A program made the translations under genes and the position numbers. A model generated the notes under the pieces. The model saw nothing but the letters and a program-made list of their open reading frames with translations. It searched no databases and was not told the origin of the DNA. Below are positions 54,701-64,000 of a stretch of 64,000 nt of DNA, piece after piece (positions within the stretch are counted from its first letter, which is position 1; the number at the start of each line of letters is the position of its first letter). The stretch is from Metopolophium dirhodum (taxonomy: Eukaryota; Arthropoda; Insecta; Hemiptera; Aphididae). The DNA is taken from contig NC_083560.1 of assembly GCF_019925205.1 (NCBI RefSeq), positions 120,811,062-120,875,061 on the forward strand, in the 5' to 3' direction.

Positions 54701-57700
54701 GATAGCTACTATAATATAAATGTATACATGTAGGTAACTAACGCACTATAGGGAAAACGGCTGTGTTTTACCCACGTCATCGTAATTTGATTCCCATCGT
54801 TCGTACCGATTACGACGACGGTGACCTAATATTTTCAACGACTATTGTATGGCTTTTTACATACTATCTTCTCGTCAGTCGTCGTAGTCGATGTGAAACA
54901 ATAATAACGCGCTCGGGCAAACATAATACAATGTATAATATTATAATTTAGTCCGCCGCACTGCACTCTATAACCGAAATAAACATATTTTACGTATACC
55001 TGCTGCATACGATGTAACACAATAAACACATAAACCTAGGTTGTGTATCGTATTATATTATCAAATCATAAATTCATATAATAATAACGAAATAACGGTC
55101 CCGTAGTAATGTAGTATATACTGCATACTCATCTCTTGTAAAATACGTAGAATCCAATTGCGATTGCTGCACGATTTTACCAAAATTCGAGGGACAATCG
55201 GACATAATGTTGTTTCGACCATGTCATGTATATCGACCGATGTTTTATCGTGTGAAATGCGATGCGTTTGAATTTAATCTTTTATTATTTAACAACAATA
55301 CGATGTAAAAAAGTTTCGGTTTACTTACGAATCATATAATCTCTAAGGGTCTGAAAATAGGAGTGTGTAATATTGAACACGAAGAGAAGGACGATAGGTG
55401 TCAACCATTTAACGAGTCCCCATATAGTAAAGGACTGGTGGTTTTTGTTGTGAGAGTAAGAGTTATAATATTATATATTAGAAATAAGAAGGGATATGTA
55501 AGAAACAAACGAAGACCGTATTTACGAAAAAAAATATATACATAGGAGGTACTTATACATCATACCTATAATAATATAATATAGTATAATGTGAATAACA
55601 TTCATGATACGTATAATAGAACCCCACGGAGTGGTCGTTAACGTTCATGCTCTCGTCGACGAACAATAATAATAATTATTTTATACAAGGTACTTTATAG
55701 TTTGGATAGTCGATACTCGATAAATACAGAATAATATATTTAAAATAGGAAAAACTTAACGTACCTTCCGAAGTACTTACGTACTTACACAATATATTAT
55801 TTGTTTTATTATTATTATATTTGTCACGCCCTTATAGTTTATATCAATAATTCATGCGTACAATATAAACTTATTAAAATCGTCGATCTACCGTGGCCCG
55901 CGTAGTATTGCCTTAAAGTGTGCTCTCCTTGGCGGAAGGAATTCAAGAACAAAATTCGAGGCGAAGATATATCTGGGTTGCGTGTACAGAAGAAGCAACT
56001 ATCATATGGTCAAACCGTCATTAACGTCAACAATAATAATATTAGAAATTTAAGAAAATAAATACAAACTAATTGCTCATGTGGGTGTTGTTTTACAATA
56101 TTTCAAGAAAGACATTAGTATCGGTTGCATTGCACAGAGGTGGTCCTCGATGTTTGCATATTTCCTATATTATGACATGTGGGGCACACATGGCTATGAT
56201 AATTGGTAGTGGACAACATTTTCAATATGGTGTTACGATTGTGAGTGATTAATTATTTTCGTTTTAACCGATTTCGTTATCGGCGCTGCTTCGGGTGATT
56301 ATGTACCCTTTGGTAAACACAAATCGTGTGTATACCGGACTCCGATGACCTATATTATCTGGGCGTATTTTTGCCCGTACTGCACGTGCACAGATAAATG
56401 CTAGTAGACATGTGGCACGCAGTAGCAATTTTGGGGTTTGTTGCTTATACATATTTTATCAAGCGAGACGATCTGAAGAGATAAGATCATTTTGAAAACA
56501 TGTCTTACAGAAATATTTATGTGGTGTCGTTCGTTTGATGTTTACGGTTACATACGAAGAAACAGAGTTCGCTTATCATAATATATCGATTTTTACATGC
56601 GCCTTTTTTCTTTTCGTTTTTCTATAACGTTCGATTTCGTGGAACCCGGCTCCCGAATCGGCAGGCGCGCAAACCAATTAATGTTTCCCGACCGTTTATT
56701 ATAAAGACGTATTGCGAAAGTAAAAACTCGGTCGATTTTTCTTCTTCTTTCTATTTCATTTTTTCGTATCGACTCGCAACGAAGGAAAACCGCCTTCGCC
56801 CAATCACTTTTCACGGGAAAATAAACGGCGGTTAACGCACTGTTTGTAAATCGCATTATCCGCGGGCTCTTTGACTCTTTAACCGCATCGAATCCAATAA
56901 ACCCGATCATTACCCGCCCCGCTGCCCTTTGAACTCGACGACGACAAATATAATAAATTACGTCGTTATTATATTACGTGCGGCTGGCGGAAACGGCAAA
57001 AGTCGGGCCGAGTGCAGACCGATTGATTTATTCCGGATGGACGGACGACATCACTCGGCCCGGGGCGAATCGCGTATAAAACCGAAAGGATAATGCGATA
57101 TAATATCTATACGCACGTCGCTTCGACCAGGATCGTCGGTTTTCGGCTTCGGTGGGGGGGGGGGAGGGGGAAGCGAGTACGTTAAAGTTATACTACCCCA
57201 AATGCCGCCGCCGCGTAACCTTATTAACCCTATCCTCCCCGACAACCACTGCAGCACCGGAACGCAATACGCGTGTAATTTAATAAATAGTTGCAGCGTA
57301 TAATGCTGTTATATACACGAGCCGGGCTGTATAGATATATGGGTACCTATATGCGTACAATTTTTTATAAAACGTCAGTCCGTCTTGCAAAATATAGCGA
57401 AGCTATGATATATGGGTACACGGATATATATGGATACCTATATGCGTACAATTTTTTATAAAACGTCAGTCCGTCGTGATTATATGGTCCGTCTTGCAAA
57501 ATATAGCGAAGCTGCAAGGCGATGATGTCGTCATAATGACATGTAGTTATTGTTTGTGACGCTCTTATTTTGTTTTTTTTTTTTATTAAAAAATTTTTTG
57601 AACAAATTTGTCCATCTCAATTGTTTATAATTTCCGATCGCCCGTACCGTAAATACGCATAGGTACTCTTCTCAGCACAGTTCAAAAATAAATTTAAAGA

Positions 57701-60700
57701 TTTGTATAAGGATATTGGCCAATATAGTTTGAATTTATTATTTTGATAGAAGGATTGTAGTATTAAGGTATTACTTTTATGGCTTATTATATTATAATTC
57801 CAAACTATACGATTAAAACAAGAAAAGTATTAATGAAGAACAACTAAAATTTATAATATAAAATTATATAAAATTTAATATTTGTTTATATTATGATAAA
57901 AATATGTATCCTATTCTTGATAGCAATGCGCCCATTGTGCCAGGTATTGAATATTTGTTTTGTTTATTATATTATTTATTTTATTAAATTATTCACAACA
58001 TACGCGTATCGTACATTTATATTATATTGTGTAGATTGTGTATAACTTAAAACTCAAGTTTTGTTGAAAGATTATTAATATGTAGGTAGGTTATAATAAT
58101 TTAAATTGAAATACTCTCAATTACTGGTTGATTTGAGTATTTGGAATTGTTTTCGATTAAATAAGTGTATAAATACCACATAATTCCACTTAATTCGCAC
58201 CATCGCACCATGGGGGCTCTTGTTTGGATATTAGAACTTGGATATTGTGTATTTTATGCTTGGCGATTTATTAAATACCTACCTACGTTTCCTTCTTTAC
58301 AGTTTAGCGTGGAATCGCGTCATATTTCTACAAAATCGAATAATTGTATTACAACACAATAAGTACGTTACTAATAAATGATTTGTAAAGTAAATATTTT
58401 ATTTTTATTTTAAAATGCTAATAAAATAGAATCAACCAAAAAAAGTAAAAATAAGAAAAAGAATAATATGAACAAATAATATTCATATGTATATACCAAA
58501 AAGCTAACAATAATATTTTATTTTTATTATTATTATTTTTTTTTTATTTTTTTTTATTTTAAAACTACCGAGTAGATTTTACAGCAGTTAATTTCTCTGG
58601 ATATTTATTAGCAATAATTTTAATATAGAATAGGTCAATTATATAGGAAAAATAGAATTAATCAATAATCATTATTTTTTTTAGATGTCGCTCATAATTT
58701 TGTTATTTGTTATTACTATAAATACAGATTATGCTTTTTAGTTATTACAACATTACTTATTAATTTATTATGTAGTAGATGTAAAGCGTTTTTATTTTGA
58801 AACGTTGTTTATTGCTTTTATTAATAATTTAAGATTGAAATTTTATTAATATTTGGATGGGCTCGGGATTCACCATTGCAATTAATGCTTTGTAAGTTGT
58901 AAATATATGTGACACCGGTCTTCTAGATTTTTAATAAGTTTCATCGTAAAACGTAATATTATTTTATAAGTACCTACCAGCTACTTTAAATCAATATAAT
59001 TCTTAATTATTATTTTTTTTTCCGTTTTGGATTTCATACTTTATTTTAAAATAAATATAAAATCACAAACCCAAATCCTTCTTTTGAAAGGAGGGGGCAG
59101 GGCTCGTGACTGTAAGCGTTACTGCGGTGCACTTAATAAATTTGATTTTTGTTTTGAGTGTTATCATAATATAATAATATATTACATTATATTATTATAT
59201 ATATCGTTGGAGTCGTAAATAATGAGTGCTTTTTGTTTTTATATTATGCAGTCGGCAACCCGAGAAAACAGCGACGTGAACGAACCACATTCACCCGGAC
59301 GCAGTTGGACGTGCTGGAAACATTGTTCGCCAAGACTCGATATCCAGACATATTCATGCGCGAAGAGGTTGCCCTGAAGATCAACTTGCCCGAATCCAGA
59401 GTACAGGTAATTTATTTGTTTGGTTACATGTTATTTGTCAATGGTTTATCATTGCGGCTCGGCTAAGACAGGGTCTTAGAATTTTGAAGGATGGATAGGG
59501 GGCAATATTCTAAAAAGCCAAGAACTCGAAAAAAAAAATGGTAAATACTGGTCGAATTAAGGGACCATGTACATAATACTTACTGTTTTTGTCTTATCGT
59601 TTACATTATATTATTGTATAGAAGTTCATCGGTCAGTATATCTAAGTAAAAATGCTCATGTTCCAAGAAATATCATTAAAATAATATATATTTGAGTGGT
59701 ATGACATACTTGATGTCTGCCCAAGTATTTCGAGCCTTACCAAATAACTTAATCTATCCATTAATCGAAAACAAATATGAGACGAATAATCCTCGGGAAT
59801 GTGAACATGAATTTTGTCGCATTTGATATGGGATAGGCGTGGAGAAATCAGTAGATACTAACTGAGCATTGGCATTATCCGAGATTAGGTTGACGAATAA
59901 AACAAATTCCAAAATCCTCTAAACAGTATAGTTAGCGGTGAAAATAATGTCTGTCGGTTACGGGACTTTGTCGCCACCACAATTCCACCCTCTCGACCCC
60001 TTTACTCGTGAAAACGATAAAGGCCGTAGCAATGGGCGATTGGGGCGGTGCGCGCGCGGCCGAATAACCCCAGACTGCTGCGGCTGAATATAGAAGAGCC
60101 CCCACCCTCCACCGCGGTATGTACTTTATGGTGGTGCGCGTGCGTCGCTTGGGGAGGATAACTCTCGTCGTCCTTCCCGACACTTTGTATATATACAGTA
60201 CGTCCGTTGTTGGTTAATCCCGCCTCCTACCCCAATTCTAACCACCCCTTCCAACAGTCGCCACGGGTGCACTTTGAGTGAGCTCGCGAATAATCGCCGC
60301 CACGCACACTTCCGGCGAAAAATGACGGTGTTATCTGCCCCGTCGGTTATACGTCGCCATTGTAGCCAATCCCCCCCACCATCATCACTAAACTTTTGCT
60401 TTTCCCCGCTCCAGACATGCTTTTATACCGTAAAGTACGACAAAGCCGACCGAGGACAACCGATTAGGCTTTCTTTGGCCAACAGTATTATTTTAACAAT
60501 ATAATATTAGCCACTGATGAGTTCGTTATAGGTTTGGTTATTCTGCGCTGAGAAGATTAGTGATCTTTGCGATAACTTTTTTGAGCCAAATACACAAATC
60601 TGACGGCCGATTATGTTTACTTCGAAAATGTATTAATGTTTAGTCTTACGGTCGAGTCCGTCCGTACTTAAAAGTCGAGATACTGCAGTACCTACAGCAT

Positions 60701-63700
60701 TTGATCGGACCAGACCACTATAGCTGTTTTGGATTCCCTAGAAGACGATTTGTATGATTATAATATAAAACACAGCACGATTCGCGTCATCGCCGTCATC
60801 GCAATTAATAATTTGAACAAAATATTGCGAATACAAAGTCGCGAGTTCGACGGCCAGCCAATTTTTCGCGATCGATATTTCGTTTGGAGGTGTACCTACC
60901 AATAATATATTATTATTATGTAGCTTTGCAGTGCGGTTTTTGTTATTTCTGCGCAAACCGGTCATGGTCTCTCTTCTCTCTCCGTCCGCCCGCCTCTCTC
61001 TCTTTCTCTCGCTGTCCCCACCGACCGTGCGGCAACCACATACCTAAGCTTCGGTCCGGTTTTCAGACGAAATAATAATAATATTGAATTCGGTACCCGC
61101 TCTGCCCGGCCGCGGCGGCGAGGCGCGTTCGTGACACGGAACAATACGTACGCGCGGCCCGCCGACTGCTTAATAATATTATAATAGGCGTGGGTAGGTA
61201 CTATATACAGTTCACCGGCTACTATATACCATAATATCCCGGTGCATACCCTCCGCCGCGTACCTTACACAATACCTATATTACATTATATTATATTATA
61301 TTATTAACGACGACCGAATATTCGTAGTATTATTATTATTATTATTATAATGTCGTGATAAAAACGCATCCGTTCGCGCACGTATTGGTTAGTACACGGT
61401 CGTAAAACCAATGCATCTCGTGCGAGGTCACGTTTTCCGCCCGCCGCCGCTGTTATACATATTATATAAAGCGAACCGCCGCCGCCGCCGCGAAAAGGGA
61501 TAGCTCCCGGAATAAATTGTCTTCGTAAAATATTCGTCGCCGTCCCGAGCTCATACAATATGATATAATATATGACGTATATTATAATATTATGTATAAG
61601 AATACCGCATATGCGCGTACGCGGACGTTTTTCTTTACGACGATTATGATGCGTGTATAGCATAATAAATGCGATCGCTGCTGCATTACAATACAGTTCA
61701 AGACGACAATAAATTCAATATATTGTATTATGCAGAGAGCTGAGTGTATAACAATAATTACATGTGATATATTTTTATATCGTATTATTATTATTATTAT
61801 TATTATACACACCATGACGTGTACGGATTTCGAACGAAGCATCTCTCGCCGACGCCACTCGGCCGGTTAATATTAATATAAGTATAGTAAGTTGGCTCTT
61901 GGGTGCACGACCGATCGCGTGTGAGGCCGTCATTCGCGAGTTGGCCGAGCGTGCGCACGCAAAAAAGTACTTTCATGTCGATTTACCTATACCAAGCCGT
62001 ACTTTTGCAGTGTCGTCATTCTTGCTCGTCAATTATACTACAATATAATAACTCGGAGTAGAATCGATATAGGCTTTTCCGTCGACCATTTTTTCAGTAG
62101 GTATATAGCACTCGTCGGTATATCATATAACTTACTGCAACTTTAAGCGAAATCCAGACTCCGCGAGATCAGCGTTTACTATCGTTGCGCACTATACTTA
62201 TATAATAATAATAAATTATAGTATATTAACTATAAACTATTTTGACTGCAAACTGCGGTAACTCAAAGTTCATATTTTCACGCGTCATGCCAATAGGTAT
62301 TGTCAGTGTCATCGCAGTTTATCATTCAAATACAATTTCAGTGGTTTTAAAAAGTGGAAATAAATTTATCTATAGGTATTAGGTACCAACTAGTAGGTAC
62401 TATTATATATTTTATTGAGTTTCGTTCGTTTCGATTTTTATTAGTACTCGCCCGTATGGATGACAGATTTGTTTTGCCGAATATTTACTAAGCTATTATA
62501 GGGCGATTATAAACATTTAATTAGAATATTTCAAAATTGCATGCATATTACGATGTATTGATGACTCGTCGCACATAAAGTTATATAAACAAAAAAAGTA
62601 AAACTAATACAATTCACAACATTCTTTTAGAGGTTGTCGCACTAATTATGTGTACCTATACATATAATATAATATTACAATCGGCCGATTTCATTTTGTT
62701 TCATCCTCTCCCCTAAGTTATAACGGCTTATATTATAGTAAGCTCGGTGCGTGCCGGTGAATTTTTTCGTTAGCGCACAACAGACAAAGAAACTAGGTTA
62801 ACGCCGACGTTGGAAATAAAATCGATACGCTGAGGATAGGACTTGGTGGAGGCGGTGGCGGCGGAAAACGGCCAAAGTTTTTTTTGTATGTTTACACAAC
62901 GCTACGCATCGGTCATCGTGTATACGGCTTCGCGACGAACTCCACGAAATTGATACGCGCATATATTATTATATATACCTACAGCGTGATAATCCTCTGC
63001 CGCCGCAGTGCCGTTGGAGTTGAGTCGTTTCGTGGAAAAGCGTCGTACACCTATAAAATACTGCCCGTGTTCTTATAAGGTCGATTTCCATCAGGGATGT
63101 TTCCTGTGGTGTCATTTTTGCGTTATACCTAAAGTATAATGACAGCAAGTATGTTCCTCGACCACTGTATCGTGAATCGTTATACACGCTAGTTCATCAT
63201 TCAATAAGAATAGGTAGCTACCAACTCAAATGTATCGAAATAAGCTGTTTAAGTGTTCTTACTTATTACCATTTTCAATATGTCATCACTTATGCTAGGT
63301 ATAGATTGTTTAGCGTTGAAATAAAAATCAAAAAATGGAAGATATAACTTAATGACAATATGCAGTGGTTACGAGTTGACTTGTCCAAAATTTCACCACG
63401 CGTAAATGAGTTGTATGTATGAAACATACCTAAGTATCAAGTTTTTCATTAAAATATTAAATATATTTTAATGAACAATTATTGTTCAGAACCCGGCAGT
63501 GGTGTAGATAGGGTATGATAGACGTATTAGGTAGGTACTTCTGCAGATTCTGGGAGCGTACATCGGGTATCTTTCCTCTGCGACCGAAACAAAAATCTGA
63601 TAAATTGTATCCTCAAATATATTATTATTGTTTTAACATCAAAACAGCATTGGCTTAGTATTGTTTCATTAGCTTCGTACGAACTAATTATTACAGTTTT

Positions 63701-64000
63701 GAAAGTATTAAAATTTCCCCAGTCTACAGTATCTCGATTAAACGCGTGCGCTGAATACTTCGCGAGGGTATCTAAATAAAAAGAAAGCAGAATACGCCCC
63801 TCGAGTATCATATTATTATTGTATCAATATTATAGCCGGTATAGGTGCCATCTCATATTATACCCGAATTTCGGTTTAAACCTCCGTACAATATTATTGT
63901 GATATATATACAGATGTAACTATAATGGGTGTGATGATGTTTTTCAGGTGTGGTTCAAGAACCGGAGGGCTAAATGCCGGCAACAGGTGAAACAGAACCA
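40848..64000 (+). CDS. otd: Orthodenticle/Otx-class homeobox transcription factor (partial gene, 4 coding exons)
   Basis: Spliced gene whose product should be a nuclear DNA-binding factor for head and anterior nervous system patterning (family knowledge). Coding segments 40848-40873, 47474-47763, 59252-59406 and 63948-64000 join with matching phases: GG|A gives Gly9, C|TC gives Leu106, and VQ|VW joins at phase 0. All junctions have AG acceptors and GT donors. Residues 1-53 form a leader rich in Ala and Gly. Residues 54-85 resemble the Otx N-terminal motif. His93-96 is a short His run. The homeodomain is residues 112-171 with W48, F49, K50 and N51; K50 predicts TAATCC binding. The intron at homeodomain 46/47 is the classic paired-type position. 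The C-terminus lies beyond the window. Family is near certain; which insect Otx paralogue (otd1 or otd2) is not decided. The first coding exon is the least certain part. Confidence 0.9.
40874..47473 (+). other. otd intron 1 (about 6.6 kb)
   Basis: GT...AG intron between coding exons 1 and 2. It holds AT-rich DNA, a (TTA)n tract at 41641-41662, an (AC)n tract at 43013-43030, a moderately GC-rich stretch at about 43080-43900, and a less repetitive stretch at about 45340-45960. The last contains TAATCC at 45474-45479 and GGATTA at 45522-45527, possible sites for a K50 homeodomain protein. Open frames here (for example 43074-43478 minus, 43343-43678 plus, 46451-46672 plus) show no recognisable domain. 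No gene other than the host is supported. Confidence 0.7.
47474..47763 (+). CDS. otd: otd coding exon 2 (Ala/Gly-rich leader and Otx N-terminal motif)
   Basis: A T-rich tract ending CCACCCGAACAG at 47473 is the acceptor; CACC|GTAAGC gives the donor at 47764. The frame starting with TGC at 47475 is open to the donor and compositionally protein-like. It encodes residues 10-105: Ala runs at 25-29, 31-33 and 49-53, then YHLK (54-57), SPYAAVN (63-69), GLMDSL (72-77), MGCYP (81-85) and HHHH (93-96). This order parallels the YLK, PYAVNG, GMDLL, VGYP order at the N-terminus of Otx proteins, which I take as homology. The exon leaves phase 1 (a lone C), completed by TC of exon 3. Overlapping open frames starting at 47333 and on the minus strand are GC-rich shadows. 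A hAT-type element begins 112 bp after the exon. Confidence 0.87.
47876..48228. mobile_element. hAT-type MITE, 353 bp, with perfect 8-bp target duplication, in otd intron 2
   Basis: Flanked by CCAGTAAC at 47868-47875 and 48229-48236, an exact 8-bp duplication. Terminal inverted repeats CATGCGCGGACTGG and CAGGCGTGGACTGG (right end read inward) match at 12 of 14 positions. The interior is AT-rich with a GGGATGCTTTAGCATCCC palindrome near the right end and no open frame. It begins 112 bp after the donor of coding exon 2. The exact duplication suggests it is relatively young. Confidence 0.9.
48661..48708 (+). repeat. (GT)24 microsatellite
   Basis: An uninterrupted 48-nt GT run in otd intron 2. 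It produces the apparent Val-Cys repeat proteins in this area, which are not genes. Confidence 0.97.
50883..51017 (+). repeat. (GTAT)n microsatellite, about 135 bp
   Basis: Tetranucleotide array with a few interruptions (for example TACTGTGTATATG near 50905 and GTACGT near 50957). The last 60 bases are uninterrupted. Because four is not a multiple of three, all frames stay open and give Met-Tyr-Val-Cys-like pseudo-proteins on both strands. Confidence 0.97.
53833..54394. mobile_element. hAT-type MITE, 562 bp, with internal tandem repeats, in otd intron 2
   Basis: Left end CAGGACTTGCA and right end read inward CAGCGCTTGCA match at 9 of 11 positions. Flanking 8-mers GTTTACCC (53825-53832) and GCTTACCC (54395-54402) match at 7 of 8. 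Both halves are built of AAAACGTTA/TAACGTT words, so the element could fold extensively. It carries a 41-bp tandem array near its left end. No coding capacity. Confidence 0.8.
53899..54056 (+). repeat. 41-bp tandem repeat inside the hAT-type MITE
   Basis: The unit begins G-GTTTATCGTTATTCAGAATT and ends with AAAACGTTAT-CAA-TTT. Copies start at 53899, 53947, 53988 and 54029; the spacings are 48, 41 and 41, the first being longer because of a 7-nt insertion. Together they give a little under four copies. Confidence 0.85.
57338..57512 (+). repeat. Local tandem duplication in otd intron 2
   Basis: TACCTATATGCGTACAATTT with the following TTTATAAAACGTCAGTCCGTC occurs at 57344 and again at 57435, 91 bp apart. 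The following CTTGCAAAATATAGCGAAGC is also present twice (about 57387 and 57493), the second time after a short insertion that repeats GGTCCGT. A two-copy direct repeat, nearly identical, so probably recent. Confidence 0.85.
59252..59406 (+). CDS. otd: otd coding exon 3 (homeodomain helices I, II and start of III)
   Basis: The acceptor is TTATATTATGCAG ending at 59251 and the donor is GTACAG|GTAATT at 59407. The exon encodes the end of Leu106, GNPRK, then homeodomain positions 1-46. Visible hallmarks are RRERTTFTRTQLDVLE, FAKTRYPDIFMREEVALK and PESRVQ, which are diagnostic of the Otx/Otd class rather than Pitx, Gsc or other K50 families. Relative to the usual Otx sequence, positions 11 and 18 of the homeodomain are Thr instead of Ala. 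The coding sequence stops at VQ, the standard intron position between homeodomain residues 46 and 47; the following GTA-ATT in the same frame is intron. Confidence 0.98.
59407..63947 (+). other. otd intron 3 (about 4.5 kb)
   Basis: Intron interrupting the homeodomain between positions 46 and 47. It contains three CpG-rich patches (about 59940-60320, 60940-61560 and 61830-62000) separated by AT-rich DNA, and (TTA)n tracts at 61328-61348 and 61785-61806. TAATCC occurs near 59788, 60210 and 62986, but single copies of a 6-mer are expected by chance. No coding potential beyond shadow open frames. Confidence 0.75.
63948..64000 (+). CDS. otd: otd coding exon 4 (recognition helix, incomplete)
   Basis: The acceptor TGTTTTTCAG ends at 63947 and the exon continues the frame as VWFKNRRAKCRQQVKQN before the window ends. 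This is the DNA-recognition helix with W48, F49, K50, N51 and R53. Lys50 gives the class its TAATCC specificity (family knowledge). CRQQ matches the Otx-class end of the homeodomain. A weak alternative donor (CAACAG|GTGAAA) lies at 63986/63987; if it were used, the exon would end at Gln60-1 of the homeodomain and VKQN would be intronic. Reading through is the simpler interpretation but cannot be settled here. Confidence 0.97.
   Translation, partial: MWFKNRRAKCRQQVKQN

Larger units (their letters stand above)
47764..59251 (+). other. otd intron 2 (about 11.5 kb)
   Basis: GT...AG intron between coding exons 2 and 3. Contents in order: a hAT-type element at 47876-48228, a 48-nt (GT)n run at 48661-48708, a (TATG)n array at 50883-51017, a second hAT-type element with internal 41-bp tandem repeats at 53833-54394, a CpG-rich stretch at about 56580-57300 and a local tandem duplication at about 57338-57512. 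The remainder is AT-rich with no gene I can support. Only the phase match of exons 2 and 3 (C|TC) and family structure show that the two belong together. Confidence 0.75.

Noticed and set aside
56593..56910. 105-codon minus frame in intron 2
   Set aside because: Basic and GC-rich but with no known domain or splice partner. Kept only as part of the CpG-rich island.
63527..63811. 94-codon minus frame close to otd exon 4
   Set aside because: No recognised domain. Its C-terminal end looks like a repeat-derived sequence, but I could not identify the element.

Overview
The window reads as eukaryotic, most likely insect, and within insects an aphid-like hemipteran. It is AT-rich with very long introns, many (TTA)n, (GT)n and (TATG)n microsatellites, CpG-rich patches set in AT-rich DNA, and very many copies of the short word TATAGGTA/TACCTATA, which I associate with aphid genomes. 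No bacterial operon structure, tRNA, rRNA or CRISPR array was seen. The organism call is an inference.

One cellular gene can be supported: an orthodenticle/Otx-class homeobox gene on the + strand. Four coding segments join with consistent phases: 40848-40873, 47474-47763, 59252-59406 and 63948-64000 (running off the window). The joined product is at least 174 residues. It has an N-terminal leader rich in Ala and Gly, a region resembling the conserved Otx N-terminal motif, a short His run and a K50 homeodomain split by an intron between homeodomain positions 46 and 47. The introns are about 6.6, 11.5 and 4.5 kb. No start site was located with certainty; CpG-rich blocks at about 30.0-30.9 and 35.2-35.9 kb end in good splice-donor sequences and are candidate 5' exons.

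The other recognisable content is mobile DNA. At 8.6-9.0 kb lies a 5'-truncated non-LTR retrotransposon tail with an 18-nt poly(A) and a 7-bp target duplication. At 22.9-26.8 kb lies a decayed PIF/Harbinger element: transposase exon 1 on +, and two exons of a MADF-BESS accessory gene on -, with two younger elements nested in the MADF-BESS intron. Three further short non-autonomous hAT-type elements have paired ends and 7/8 or 8/8 target duplications (33921-34092, 47876-48228, 53833-54394). A tRNA-derived SINE sits near 32.8-33.0 kb.

The rest of the window (0-8.5, 9-22.9, 26.8-40.8 kb and the introns) shows AT-rich noncoding DNA, microsatellites and CpG-rich patches. Most open frames there follow simple repeats or GC-rich patches and are not supported as genes. 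I found nothing that justifies claiming a new biological system. The most informative observations are the N-terminally extended Otx-class protein, the hAT element about 110 bp after its second coding exon, and the nested transposon block.
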